Positions 22,866 through 34,197 are shown, counted from the first letter of the stretch. The stretch is 64,000 bases of DNA from Callorhinus ursinus (GCF_003265705.1 NW_020313057.1:7676450-7740449); one strand, 5' to 3'. The notes: generated by a model not told the origin, from the letters alone. Program-made: numbers and translations.

Positions 22866-23065
22866 TGGGCGCCTGGCTGGCTCAGTTGGTTAAGCGACTG
22901 CCTTCGGCTCAGGTCATGATCCTGGAGTCCCTGGATCGAGTCCCGCATCAGGCTCCCTGCTCGGCAGGGAGTCTGCTTCTCCCTCTGACCCTCCCCCCAT
23001 CTCATGTGCTTTCTCTCTCATTTTCTCTCTCTCTCTCAAATAAATAAATAAAATATTTAAAAAAA
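22866..23065 (+). mobile_element. Carnivoran SINE (young 'CTCTGACCCTCC' subfamily) inside old LINE-1
   Basis: Head GGGCGCCTGGCTGGCTCAG, CTGGAGTCCCTGGATCGAG and the diagnostic TCCCTCTGACCCTCCCCCC, shared with copies at 34833 and 48968. The duplication AACAATGACAA is exact at 22855-22865 and 23066-23076. Confidence 0.94.
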
Positions 23066-23299
23066 AACAATGACAAAAAGGTTTATCTATCAAGAAGTCA
23101 TAGCAATACTGAATTTGTATGCACCTAATAACATACGTTTAAAAAACACATGAAGGAAAAACTGGCAGAACTAAAAGGAGAAGGGTAAATCTACCCTCAT
23201 GGGTAGTGATTTCAATATTCCTTTTTTCAGTAACTGGTAGAAAAGTAGAGTATATCATTGAAGAAGTTAAAATATTTTAAGTGCAGCTACTAGTGATGA

Positions 23300-24660
23300 A
23301 GCAATAGTGTACTTATATTAATTTTTATCTTCTATACCCTACTTTTGTTAGTTGTATTATTTTTATATTTTTATTTTTATAACATTGATTTTTCATTCTA
23401 ATAATTCTGCTCTTGCTTTTATTTTTCTGTTGGATCTACAATAAAATATATTTGCTCCCTACCAGTGAGCCTTTGCTATTATTCTCTTAGGTCTTGATTG
23501 GTTTGAGTTTATCCTCTAATATTTGTTCACAGTTATCATTGGGAAAAATATTTAGAGTTATTAAAATTTGAATCAGTTTGAGAGTATGATTTAAATTTGA
23601 ATAAAACTTTGTCTGGATATAAAAATCTTGGACTCACCATTTCTTTCTTTGAGTTTCTTGTGGTATTGCTCCAGTAGTGTCTGGCATTGCATTTTTTTTG
23701 AGGTGGTTATATAGCAACATGATTTTATTTTACTTATAAGAGATTTGATATATTTGGCTTCTTAATACATTTTTAACTTTAGAGTTTCAACATAATTAGA
23801 ATATACTTTTTTATTGATTGCTTTGGATCAATTTTCCCTGGCATAGAGTGTATTCTTTCAACATGTAGTTTTAACCTTCTATTACTTCAGGAAAGATATT
23901 TTTTTTTCCTTGTATTTTAAGTATTTGTTATATTCCATTTTGGAGTCCAGAAGATGGACTTTCTCCTTTGGGTTCTGGTTATGGATAATTCATTTTTTTC
24001 TAGTCTTTTTGTTTTTCATTATGATTTTGTTGTTGCTGTTCCTTTTCTCTATTATGCAAATACCTGGTGTCCATTCTACCTTGTGCTCCCTTTTATTTTG
24101 TCTTTATTCATAAACTGGGTTTGTCTTTTTTTATTTTATTTATTTATTTGTTTATTTATTTAGAGAAAGTACGGAAGAGGGGGTGGTGAGCAGAAGGAAA
24201 GGGAGAGAATCTCAAGCAGACTCCATGCTAACCGTGGAGCCCAACATGGGGCTCAATCTCATGACCCTGAGTTCATGACATGAGCTAAAATCAAGAGTTG
24301 GATGCTTAACTCACTGAGCTACCCAGGCACCCCTGTATTTTTTTTTCTGCGTTCAGATTGCCTTTTTTTCCCTCTATTTTCTCTTGTTTTCTGGTTATCT
24401 CTCCCTTTTATTCTTATGTATACATTTGATTGCTTCATTAAAGTTGTTCTTTTTTCACATTGGAGATTTGGCTGATAGTTTTCATCTGTTTTGTGTCTAA
24501 TTCTTTCGTGAATTTTGTTTATGCATAGGAATTTTTTGTGTTTCATTTCACTTTTCTGTTTTTACATATTTCTATTGCTCTCTACTTATTCTTGTTTTAC
24601 TGCTCAATTCTCAGTGAGTTGGATATTCAGAAAACTATTAACGTTTGATTCCTCTGGAAG
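23300..24660 (-). mobile_element. Old LINE-1 fragments, antisense, with a SINE
   Basis: T-rich plus-strand text matches antisense old L1 leader-like sequence ('TCTTTGAGTTTCTTGTGGTA', 'TTGCTCCAGTAGTGTCTGGC', 'TTTGGAGTCCAGAAGATGGA', 'CATTGGAGATTTGGCTGATA'). A reverse SINE sits at 24127-24333 and the text continues beyond it. The hydrophobic plus frames at 23910-24163 are products of the T-rich strand. Confidence 0.5.
24127..24333 (-). mobile_element. Carnivoran SINE (older subfamily), reverse
   Basis: T-run with TTTATTTATTTATTTG, AGAATCTCAAGCAGACTCC (older form), and end CTACCCAGGCACCCC. Probable short duplication TGTCTTTTTTT / TGTATTTTTTTT. Confidence 0.9.
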
Positions 24661-24930
24661 AGAAAGGGTTCAGAATATTCTCTGTATAGCTTAAGGGCAC
24701 CTTACTTTCTTGCTACAGCAAGGGGCTCTTCCCTCATAATATGTACGCACTTCGTATACCTTCATTTCTTCTGAATCATAGCATACCTGACTCAAAAACA
24801 CTTTAACAGCTGGTACAGACACTTTGCTTTAATAGCCACTGCCACCAAGGAACATGGTCACAGCTTTTCTAGGCAATTTCTTTATCTTTAGAAAGTATAA
24901 TTTGTGCCACACATTCTGAAAGATACCAAC

Positions 24931-25292
24931 TGTTCTAGTTTGTTCAGCCTGGTATAACAAAAATACCATAAACTAGGTGTTTTAAACCACATGCATTTAT
25001 TTTTCACTGTTCTGTAAGCTGGGAAATCCAAAGTCAAGGCACCTGAGGATTCGGTGTCTGGTAAGCCTACTACCTGGTTCGTAGACACCTGTCTTCTTGC
25101 TGTGTCCTGTCATGGCAGAAGGCATGTGGGGGCTTTCTGGATTCTCTTTTATGAGTATTAACCCCATTCACCAAGGTTTTGCCCTCATGATGTCATCATT
25201 TTCCAAAGGCCTCACCTCCAAATACCATCACACCAAGGATTAAGATTTCAACCTATGAATTTTGGGAGGACATAGACATTCAGTCCAGAACA
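24931..25292 (-). mobile_element. Solo LTR of the MaLR (ERVL-related) group, MLT1/MST-like
   Basis: The plus strand shows the whole LTR in reverse. It starts TGTTCTAGTTTGTTCAGC, passes 'GGTATAACAAAAATACCATA', 'TAAGCTGGGAAATCCAAAGT', 'CTTCTTGCTGTGTCCTGTCA', 'CCAAATACCATCACACCAAG', and ends CAGTCCAGAACA. The length of 362 bases is normal for this group. The 5-bp flanks CCAAC (24926-24930) and TCAAC (25293-25297) differ at one base, as expected for an aged 5-bp target duplication. No internal retroviral region is present. Confidence 0.85.
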
Positions 25293-25423
25293 TCAACTCT
25301 GCATTCCTCTGTGTACTTCTTTCTTTTTTTTAATTTGAAAGCTTCTACTTTATTGCACTTCCGAATATCTATAAGTAGATCATTCATTTCAACCTGAAAA
25401 ACAATGTGTAAAATACATTCTCA

Positions 25424-25474
25424 AATTTATTTTTTAAATTTTTTATTTAAATTCCATTAGCCAGCATATAGTAC
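25424..25474 (-). mobile_element. Tiny carnivoran LINE-1 3' end, reverse
   Basis: About 50 bases reading TTTATTTTTTAAATTTTTTA then TTAAATTCCATTAGCCAGCA and TATAGTAC. I recognise this as the antisense of the second type of carnivoran L1 3' terminus. Target duplication not clear. Confidence 0.6.
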
Positions 25475-25607
25475 TTCTGTGCATTTTCTATCTGCCTAGC
25501 CTATTGGTTTTGCCCACTATCCCTCCCATTTAGAAAGAATATCATTATCAATTTTTGTGACGGCCACTAACTCTCCATACATCATTTCATTTTTGTTCAC
25601 CTCTAAT

Positions 25608-25712
25608 ATATGAGTAATGATAGTTGCTCCTGGGGTTGTTATGAGGCTTACATGAGTTAATATTCCTAAAGCACTCCAAGCAATGCTTGGACCATAATTA
25701 TTATTTAAACCT
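25608..25712 (+). mobile_element. MIR (tRNA-derived ancient SINE), 3' half
   Basis: Worn MIR text: 'GGGGTTGTTATGAGGCTTAC', 'ATGAGTTAATATTCCTAAAG', 'CACTCCAAGCAATGCTTGG'. Confidence 0.75.
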
Positions 25713-28160
25713 CTGTTACACTAATGCAAACAAACAAATCTACCACCTATAGGCCCCTTTCTTTCCTAGCTCTTCTTGGCAGGAACATCATTGCTTCTCA
25801 TTTGGAGTTCTCTGGTCTCAGAAGATTTTGGCAGTACTCACATCTTGCTTGGAATTTGTAGTTATACCAAAAATTTAGTTTGAAGGTTTTTTTTTTCCTA
25901 TTCTTATTTCTTATTTCTTACTTGCTTTCCTGGAAAACAAATGCAAGAGCATTCAGAATATACAGCCATATCCCAACAGAAAAGTCACTCACAACTTTGG
26001 AATCATTTGTAGTATCTCTTACTTAAGGACCTAAGTCCTAAATTAGCCTGATGTGGAAATAGAACATCTTACCTTTCATTTGTTTCATCTTCCCATGTAT
26101 CATAAGATACACTTTGAGAAATTGACTAAATCATTCTTGTATAAATATTAAAGGAGTTAAATATGAAAAAGAATAAAAATGTTTTCAGATATTAGACAAA
26201 GTAAATAAATCTGTTCTCTTAGGAAGATCTATTAGTCATAGGCTTGGCATTTTTATCAACACACCTAGACCCCCACATCTGTTCCTGGAGCAAAATTTGA
26301 ATCACAAGCTAGATATTCCTATGTCATACAAGTCAACCCAGTGGTCTAAAGTAAAATAATATCATACAAGATATTTTATTGTTTGGTCAAATGATTGTTT
26401 TTTTTTCCATATGAGAATGAAGACTAATAATTTTTCTAATACCCAGGTAACAGTAATGACATTTTTTTCAAGTTGATTTTAGCAGCCCAGCAGGAAAACA
26501 GCGTGAAAATTAACAGAAGCACATTAGGCTCATTTGCACACACCCACGCACTGAAAGTGCAAAAATTATAAATTTGTAAAATACAAAAAAAAAAGGGGGG
26601 GTGAGACTGCATTTTCAAAAAAGCATTTGGAAAGGAAACAAATAATGGAACTTCTACAAAACTTCATTTTCTTAGGATCCTAGGGACTTATAATTCTCAA
26701 GGATTTTTGTTCTGTGAAGCAGAGAAGGATAAGGTCCTCTTTATCTTGAAGTCAGAAAGAAAAAAAAGACAAAGTTGGTGGGGGTGACAGGGAACCTGTT
26801 GGTAGTGGTGCTTGGGAGAGTCTCAAAATGTTCTCTGCATCCAAATGAATATTTAGGCAGATTGAAACCCAAATTTCCTCTTAATTGCTGATAAAACTAG
26901 GTTCAAATACATAGTCTTACCCTCCAAGTAACACTCCCTAAGAGCTTGGACCAAAAAAAAAAAAAAAAAAAAAAGAGTTTACAGGCATATTTATACCCAG
27001 GTCAGTATAGAATTCAACATATAGAAAGAAGAAACATTCTCAAACCCTCATGCTTAGGACTTTTGATAGCTTGAATCCACTTAAACAGGCAAGTGGTACT
27101 AATTCTTCTTGCTCACCAATCAGATCATTCATTTCTTCTCCACAGGTTGGAGAAAGGAAAAGCAAAGACAGTAGGATGTCCTTACCTACAGAAACCAGTG
27201 GAAGGAGGCACTCTCCTCCCAACACAAGATTTTGGGGGTTTTGTTTTTTTGGTTTTTGGTTTTGTGTTTTAGCTGTCCTTAAGAATGATGGGTTTATGGA
27301 AATAAGTGAAGACCACTCAACCTAAAACAGAGTCTGCTATTTAGAAGTTTGTCACAGCAAGGGAGTCAGCCACCATTGCTGTGTTTGGCAAAGACTCAAA
27401 GACAGGCAAGGGAGGGAATGGGAAGGGTAAGTAGGCTTTAGGTGTTCCCTGACCAGAAGCTGTTGATACGGAGAAGTTGCATGTGGGCTAACCAGAAGTG
27501 GGGCAGCGTATGCACTTGGTTTGAGGAACATCACTGTACTAAATTGGGAAAAGGACAAAAAACAAAACAAAACAAAAAAACACAAAAAACGCACAGAAAT
27601 CGGTAGTCATCGACTGAGTCTTGATCATTCAGGGATGATTGCAGCAAAGGTTGTGATTTGGTCTCCTTTGTTTCTTATCTGAAACAGAGATGTGTTGTCA
27701 CGGACTGGCTGTTTTCTGTGTATTCAGTTTCTGGGGTTGAAACATTTTGATCAAAATGTAAGGTATATTGAGAATGCAATACTTGCTTCTGTTTCCTTTT
27801 GAAAAAGAAATAGGAAATTAGAGTTGAGGCCTCTATAGATGCTGAAAATAAAATCTACCTAGATTAAATATGAAGTTGATAGCCCATTAGGGAAGAACGT
27901 GCGCCATACATGCTGGCAAAAGAACAGTCATGCACGTATAGATGAAGTGTGACCTACATTTTCTCTGAAAATAAAATTGCCCAATGTTACCATAAAGATT
28001 GTTTAGCATAGAAGTATGTAGAACCAACAGAGGTTCATGAAATTATTATATCTGAGCAAGTCAAAAACCTTATTTTTTAAAATTCATGTTAATTAGATTA
28101 ATAACATCTCGATAAATATATGTTAGGTCTTTCTTAGGCCTATATAGTGTCCCATTTATA
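25713..28160. other. No gene seen; unassigned stretch with an A22 run
   Basis: An uninterrupted run of 22 A lies at 26953-26974, and A/C-rich runs lie at 27550-27600. A run of A could mark the tail of a retrocopy, but I find neither a matching upstream gene-like sequence nor a flanking duplication. Open frames (60-91 codons) are unconvincing. Confidence 0.45.
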
Positions 28161-28175
28161 GTCTGATTTCAGTCT

Positions 28176-28194
28176 CTCTGTGTGTGAGAGAGAC

Positions 28195-28227
<33 letters not shown>

Positions 28228-28595
28228 TGAGGGGCAGAGGGAGAGGGAGAGAATCTTTAGCAGGCTCCACACCAAGCACAGAGCCTGACTCAGTACTCCA
28301 TTTCACAAACCTGAGATCATGACCCTGAAATCATAACCTGAGCCAAAATCAAGAATCAAACACTTGGGGCGCCTGAGTGGCACAGCTGGTTGAGTGCCCG
28401 ACTCTTTGTTTCAGTTCAGGTCATGATCCCACGGTCATGAGATAGAGCACCACTTTGGGCTCCATCCTCAGCAGGGAATCTGCCCCTACCCCTGCTTGTA
28501 CTACTTGTTCTCTCTTTCTCTCTCTCTCTGGAATAAATAAATAAAATCTTAAAAAAATAATCAGACACTTAACCACCTGAGCCACCCAGGCACCC
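28176..28595 (-). mobile_element. Carnivoran SINE, reverse, split by a second SINE
   Basis: The left part (28176-28365) starts with a (GA)n tract and runs to AAAATCAAGAATCAAACACTT. The right part (28571-28595) finishes with ACCTGAGCCACCCAGGCACC. A plus-oriented SINE (28366-28558) sits between. The target word CTGATTTCAGTCT flanks the composite at 28163-28175 and 28596-28608. Confidence 0.92.
28366..28558 (+). mobile_element. Carnivoran SINE nested in a reverse SINE
   Basis: Head GGGGCGCCTGAGTGGCACAG, box-B-like AGATAGAGCACC and tail GAATAAATAAATAAAATCTT. Its target duplication AATCAAACACTT / AATCAGACACTT (28354-28365, 28559-28570) lies within the host SINE, so it is the younger of the two. 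Confidence 0.93.
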
Positions 28596-28608
28596 CTGAT
28601 TTCAGTCT

Positions 28609-28801
28609 TTTTTTTTTTTAAGATTTCATTTATTTATTTGTTAGAAAGAGAGAGAGTACACTAGCAGGGAGAGTGGCAGGCAGAGGGAGAAGCAGGCTCC
28701 CCACTGAGCAAGGAGCCCCATGCAGGACCTGATCCCAGGACCCTGGGATCATGACCTGAGCCGAAGGCAGACGCTTAACTGACTAAGTCACCCAGGCGCC
28801 C
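28609..28801 (-). mobile_element. Second reverse SINE at the same target site
   Basis: T-run, TTTATTTATTTG, AGAAGCAGGCTCCCC, GATCCCAGGACCCTGGGATC and end CACCCAGGCGCCC. The word CTGATTTCAGTCT lies on both sides (28596-28608 and 28802-28814), the same word that flanks the previous SINE. Confidence 0.94.
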
Positions 28802-28909
28802 CTGATTTCAGTCTTAACAAAGGCAATCCCCTAGTGATCAACAGATACAAATAGCTTTTTTTAAATTTTTTTTAACGAATGGCTTTTGATTTTCAGAATC
28901 TCATCTTTT

Positions 28910-29110
28910 TTTAAGATTTTATTTATTAATTTGACAGAGAGAGAGAGAGAGAGAGACAGTGAGAGAGAGAACACAAGCAGGGGGAGTGGGAGAGGGAGAA
29001 GCAGGCTTCCCGCGGAGCAGGGAGCCCGATGTGGGGCTCCATCCCAGGACCCCGGGATCATGACCTAAGCTGAAGGCAGACGCTTAACGACTGAGCCACC
29101 CAGGTGCCCC
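28910..29110 (-). mobile_element. Carnivoran SINE, reverse, exact 16-bp target duplication
   Basis: Begins TTTAAGATTTTATTTATTA, has a (GA)n run, AGAAGCAGGCTTCCCGCGG and CCCAGGACCCCGGGATCATG, and ends CCACCCAGGTGCCCC. CAGAATCTCATCTTTT is exact at 28894-28909 and 29111-29126. Close to consensus, hence fairly young. Confidence 0.95.
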
Positions 29111-29126
29111 CAGAATCTCATCTTTT

Positions 29127-31615
29127 AAAACTTTGAGCTTCTGGATTTTTCCTAATTCTTCTTTAAAAAATTTAAAAATTCTCTTCCTTTCCTACCTCAC
29201 CTAGTCATGGAAGCCAATATGGATGCTACTTTCAATTTGTTCTTTGCTTACGTATTTTGTGATAAAATACATTTCTGGTTTCCCTTATTGTTTTTTAATG
29301 CTATATATTTTTTTCAGTGTACACAGTTTTAATACCCCTTCAATTCACTAACAGGTTTATAAACCCACCATGTCCACTAGAACTACTTTGGTAAAGTTTT
29401 TCAATAATTAATCATTTATAAAATTCAGTAAGTATTATTTTTCTTCTTGAATTATTTGATCTCTGTGTTGATTACTTCTTTATAAAACCCTTCCCTTCCT
29501 TGATGTTGTGTATGAAAATGTATGGTAACTTCATTCCATCTGAGGAAATGGATTCTGTAGTTTGACTTTGTAGGAAGAGAGTGTGACCAGGGTCCCAGCA
29601 AAATGACACAATGCGGTCTGTTTGCTGTTCACCCCAGAAGAGCCAGGCTCTAGGCAGTGACTCCAGTGGGAAAGAAAGAAATGATAATATATGATCTAAT
29701 GAGGAAGATGGTGGACCAGGCTTCATGTTAGATACAACACACTTCTGAGTCTTTCTGTGCTTTTTACTTTGGCTTCCCCTCTCTCCATGTCTCTTGCTTC
29801 TAATCTGTCTCCGCCCATGTTCTTTACTGCTTGGTCTCTCCCTGCTTTCCTCTCCTTTCTCATCTGTCTCCTTCCCCTTACATTTTCTAGGGAAAACTGA
29901 GTTTTACCTTGCACAATGAAATTATTTTATTTTTTTGTTTAAGCTCTGTTGCTTTTCAGTCTCCTTTTTTGTCCCTGAGGGAAAACCCTGAAATTATAGT
30001 TCTCTGAACTCCGAGTCACTTTTGCTTCTGGCTAGGACAGGAGATTTAATAAATAATGAAGAAACCTGCAAAAGAATATAAATTTCTCCGAAATACTTGG
30101 TTAATTGGTATTTTCTGTGGAAAGCACATTGATTTCGTATAAAGCTGTTGGTACGTGTTCAATGCTTAACATTTGCAGTTGCATTGAGCTAGGTCCAAAA
30201 TTAGTATGGAGTATTTGGGGCATCCTGGACACACACAAAGAACAATGGATGACAATATGCCATTAACAATATGCTCTGCAGACATAAACTTATAACGTCT
30301 TTAGGTCCATGTCTCTTCTTTAGAAACTCATCTTGATGCCATTTAATGCCCAAAATGCTCAGTTAATGCACTCGAATGCTAATGATTGTATCTCTGGGCT
30401 TTCAGTGTGCTTTGTGTCTGTCTCCTGATAATGTGAAAGAATTGTCATACTGCATTCCTGTCAGAGAAAAACCTTAGCATGCATCTAATATTCTAACTTG
30501 AATGGAGAGTTAGAGATGATCTCTATGGCTGCCAAATATATTTTTCTTTTAAGAGAACAAACTATCCTGAGGGACATCTTGGTGCTTCTTATTAAACATT
30601 AGCTATCAACAGAAACATTAAAAAAAATAAGGAGAAATAATCCCTGAAAAAGGCAAATCTAAATGTTGGAGCACATTTATTTTCTCTCTTAAATCAATGT
30701 ATTTCATCTTTCTTTGTTTCTCTGTAAAGTCTTGCCAAGGATAACTCATCTTTTGTCTAAGAACATATAATCGGCCTGCTGTTGTTAGGGAAAGATTTTC
30801 CCTAAAATTGCTGGAATCTTTCATTTTAATCAAGTTTTTAAATGTCACTTAGTGTGCATTTGTTCAATGATAGCATTTAGTAGGCCCTCCATGCTGTTAA
30901 CCTTCTCTTTTATCATCTCTTCTCAACAAACCCAAGCAAATAAACTTAAGTCTGAATATCCTCTGTTTCCATCTCAGAAATTTCCCAGGAAGCTCCTAGC
31001 AGTGTTTCAAACCACACTTCTATTCCTATGACCTTTTTTAACTACTTCCAAACCTTCTTTGGCCTTGTAAACAGATCTGGTTTAGACTTGCTGGGCTCCA
31101 ACCCTAAGATGGTAGCCTCAGAGAGCTAGCCCGGTAGCTTGTATGTGATGGACCGTCTGAGGTCCACCCTCCAGACCAGGTGCTTCTTCAACTGCCCTTT
31201 GGAGCCCATCAACAAGTGACTCGAAATCCCATAAAGTAACCAAGGGCCCTTCTGCTAAAAATATTTGCCCTAAAATGTTTCAATCATAGCTGTTCTTTCA
31301 AAGTGAATTCTCTGTAATAAGGGAAATAACCCATTCATCATGCCTAGCCTGATTCAGCCTATGGAGCTTTGTCTTAATAGCTCCTTTAGATTCTATATTG
31401 GAAGGAAATAAATGTACTAGCGGGTGTAGGAGAGAAAGGAGACCTCTCTTCCAGCAAGCAAGCCTTCTCAGAGTGTCTGTAACTGCCTTCTGCACTGGGG
31501 CTCTAGAGAGCCAAAGGGCATTTTCCGGAGGGCCATAAATGAGGGGAAATTTGCACCGGAGTTACCTGGAGAATAACAGGAAAGAGAAGCCTACTTAAGC
31601 AAGGTATTTTGAAAC
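29127..31615. other. No gene seen; long unassigned stretch
   Basis: About 2.5 kb without recognisable mobile elements, of lower repeat content than the neighbours. Pyrimidine-rich at 29750-29890. Open frames are 63-84 codons and lack splice-site or family support. It is a reasonable place to test for conserved non-coding sequence. Confidence 0.45.
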
Positions 31616-31619
31616 AAGT

Positions 31620-31775
31620 TTTGGAGCCAGTGTGCCTAGCACAGTTGCTAATGATGTGATCTTTGCAAATTAATTAACCTTTCAGTTATGTTTTCTTATC
31701 TGTAAAATGAGGATAGGAGCCTCAACTTCCTATTGCCGTGGAATGTTATAACATATTAACACCTTGCATAAAAAT
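31620..31775 (+). mobile_element. MIR
   Basis: Text follows MIR: 'GATGTGATCTTTGCAAATTA', 'ATTAACCTTTCAGTTATG', 'TTTTCTTATCTGTAAAATGA', 'GGATAGGAGCC'. Confidence 0.8.
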
Positions 31776-31979
31776 TGTTCCATTTTCTTTCTAGTGGATT
31801 CTACACCTGTTAGCATTTTTTTAATTCTATAAAGATAATAATAAGTTCCCTTATTAATTCAGGGTGGGTACCAAAATTACCTGAGTTTCATATTTTCTTT
31901 GGCTATATTAACTGAGTAACTCCTAAGGATATAGCTGTAATGTAGTAGGAGAAAAACCCAGATCAAGACCCCTGAGTTG

Positions 31980-32135
31980 GAATGGTGGCTGATTCCTGAT
32001 AAACTAATTCCATTTGTTTCTTTGAGATAGTCATTCATCTTCTGTAAAGCTCAATTTTCTAATCTGCAAAAGATGAATGTCAGTACCCCATCAGGGTTTA
32101 ATGATTATTAAATGACAAAGGTGTGCTAAAATGCA
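31980..32135 (+). mobile_element. MIR, decayed
   Basis: Worn MIR order: 'CTTCTGTAAAGCTCAATTTT', 'CTAATCTGCAAAAGATGAAT', 'CAGGGTTTAATGATTATTAA', 'ATGACAAAGGTGTGCTAAAA'. Confidence 0.6.
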
Positions 32136-32279
32136 TCAAAAAGTAAAAATGATAAAATGTTAAGGGGCATAATTCTGATAGTCTATTGATTAATGGCTCT
32201 CCTCAATAATTTTAGCTATAAAAATAATTTTAATGTGAAATTTGATACCAATCTAATGCAGAAATCTTAGGCAATACAT

Positions 32280-32407
32280 CTCTTGGGTTGTATCGGATAC
32301 ATGAACCGTGAGGTTCCTGGGCTCTTGGGTTGTATCTGGATACATGAACCGTGAGGTTCCTGGGCTCTTGGGTTGTATCTGGATACATGAACCATGAGGT
32401 TCCTAGG
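32280..32407. repeat. 43-bp tandem repeat, three copies
   Basis: Units at 32280-32321 (42 bases, one T missing), 32322-32364 and 32365-32407 (43 bases each). Each begins CTCTTGGGTTGTATC and contains GATACATGAACC and GAGGTTCCT. Copies 1 and 2 differ by that single indel, and copy 3 has two substitutions (CCATGAGG, CCTAGG). They abut the LTR-like sequence to the right. Confidence 0.95.
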
Positions 32408-33221
32408 CTCTTTGTTCTAGTGAGGCCACGACCAAAGGTCAGTAAGGGATCTGAGACCCATTTCTGACATGTGAGGGGCGGGGAGTTTTCCCTGCACCTT
32501 CAAAGCAATTTGCAGACAGCAGCTGGGTGTCCTACCATTCAGCTCAATTCTGGTACTACCTACCCAGAGATAGCACCAGATCCTGCAGTTGAAAATTTCA
32601 GTCCCACAAGATGGACCCCCACACACTTCAGGTGCCAGTCACAAGTCCAGGCTGTCACTGCTACTTCTGACCAACTGGCTATAAAGTCAGAACTTCTCAC
32701 AGTCCCTTCCTTGGGTTCCATTAACTTGCTAGAGCAGCTCACAGAGCTCAGAGACACATTTTACTTACTATATTCCCAGCTTCTTATGAAAGAATATAAC
32801 TCAGGAACAGCCAGATGGAAGAGATGCATAGGGCCAGGTGTGGGGAAGGACGCAGAGTTTCCATGCTCTCTGAGTATGCCACTCTCCCTGAATCCCCATG
32901 TGTTCACCAACCCAAAGCTCTCCATCCTTTTATGGATACAACTTATTACATAGTTGTAATTGGTCAAATCACTGGCCATTGGCAACTGAGTTAACCTCCA
33001 ACCTCTCTGCTCTCCTGGGACTAAAATTTCCAACCTTCTAATCATATGGTTGGTTCTCCTGGCAACTAGCTCCCTCCTTAGATGAGGTCCAAAAGTCACC
33101 TCATTAATGCATAAAAGAGTAACTCCCACCACTTAGGAAATTCCAAGGGTTTTAGAAGCTCTGTGCCAGAAACAAGGATGAAGACCAAACATATTTCTTA
33201 TTATAAATCACAATATCACAG
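32408..33221 (-). mobile_element. Solo LTR of an ERVL-type retrovirus, MER21-like, antisense
   Basis: The plus strand carries worn antisense text that I associate with MER21-type LTRs: 'AGCACCAGATCCTGCAGTTG', 'CTAGAGCAGCTCACAGAGCT', 'AACAGCCAGATGGAAGAGAT', 'GTGTTCACCAACCCAAAGCT', 'GGAAATTCCAAGGGTTTTAG', 'TTCTTATTATAAATCACAAT', ending ATCACA. Including the tandem repeat, the length (about 940 bases) is near the family's usual size. The 160-codon plus frame at 32471-32953 and the minus frame at 32761-33132 lie inside the LTR and are not genes. The group name is from memory and should be treated as provisional. Confidence 0.6.
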
Positions 33222-34180
33222 GGACCCAAACTGTATCAGTGGGAGCTATACCCCCCTCACGCGTGGAAGGTGTGAGCATTCTCAGAAGGGGAAACTTGGA
33301 AAAAAGGAAGAGGGGAGATATATGGGCTCCATGAGAACCTGACCCTTATCAGACCCAAGCCTATGGCTCAGGTGTACTGCTAGCTCCCTTGAAACAGGAG
33401 CTCAATTTTACAGTCGCATGGAGCAAATCCACTAAGGGAGTTTTAGGGTCACTAATAATGTAGTTCACTCAGATTCCCATAAGGCACTTTTTTTTTTTTT
33501 TTGCTAAGTATACCACCCTTCCAAAATAAAGACAAAAGAAAGAAAAAGAAATCCTTCCTTTCCAGCATTCCTCACACCCTAGAATTTCAATGTTTCCCTT
33601 CTCTCTGCATTTAAACAAATGAATAAGAGTTCTTTTTATCGCATCAAGACCCAGTTGATGTGTAATGTGTCAGGTGCCTCGCATGATTCAGAACAATCTG
33701 ATTTTATCAAAAGACAAGAAAGCAAAACCTCGGGGACTTTTCCGTTGGCCTTGCATTTACTTCATGTAAGTGTTCGTTGTTAATAAGATAATTCTAAAAT
33801 ATTCATAATTGTTGTTATCTCCTGGCAATTAAGGGATCCATTTTACTATGAGAAAACAGTTCAAAAGTTTGAAAGGAGACTATCTCTAGAGTGGCTGTTA
33901 ATTCCGTTTGTTTTATATTCTGATATCTCGGTCTCCACCCAAGATATGTCACATTTTAATTTTATATATTTCATTGGTGCCCTCTTTATTTATTCTCCAC
34001 TCCCCCTGTTTTCTATTTCCTTTCTGTTGTTCCAGTTCATAATCTGTATGTAGAGTGCTCTGCTTTCCTCTCTGCTTATTAAATTTAATGTTGAGAAAAT
34101 GATACACTAAGGAAGTGGGTAAATGCTGTTAAAACACAAAGTCTCAATGATTTTTCTTTCCTCAAATTGACTCAATCTCC
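33222..34180. other. No gene seen; unassigned, with a T15 run
   Basis: A run of 15 T at 33488-33502 is followed by TTTGCTAAG-like text. No reading frame or repeat recognised. The purine-rich block at 33290-33330 is short. Confidence 0.45.
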
Positions 34181-34197
34181 TTAAGCTTCCAGACTAT

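Larger units (their letters stand above)
20820..23290 (+). mobile_element. Old LINE-1: ORF1, spacer and ORF2 endonuclease region, with two SINEs
   Basis: A long decayed L1 in one direction. ORF1-like text includes 'ATAACCCATAATCAAGGAAA', 'GGAAGTCCCAGAGGAAGAGA' and 'CACATTACATACAGCAGAAC'. The inter-ORF spacer runs to about 22560. ORF2 endonuclease text ends it ('ACAAGAGATACATTTTACAT', 'TTTGTATGCACCTAATAACA', 'GGCAGAACTAAAAGGAGAAG'). SINEs at 22346 and 22866 interrupt it, and an (AAAC)n run lies at 22269-22296. No frame survives. Confidence 0.75.

Noticed and set aside
23910..24163. Hydrophobic small proteins in T-rich DNA
   Set aside because: This is antisense old LINE-1 text and a SINE tail.
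26953..26974. A22 run as the tail of a processed pseudogene
   Set aside because: No gene-like sequence precedes it and no flanking duplication was found.
32280..32407. Tandem 43-base units considered as a CRISPR array
   Set aside because: The units are contiguous with no spacers, and the DNA is mammalian.
32471..33132. 160-codon plus frame and 123-codon minus frame
   Set aside because: Both lie within the MER21-like LTR and overlap one another. LTRs of this group do not code for such proteins, and no motif is visible.
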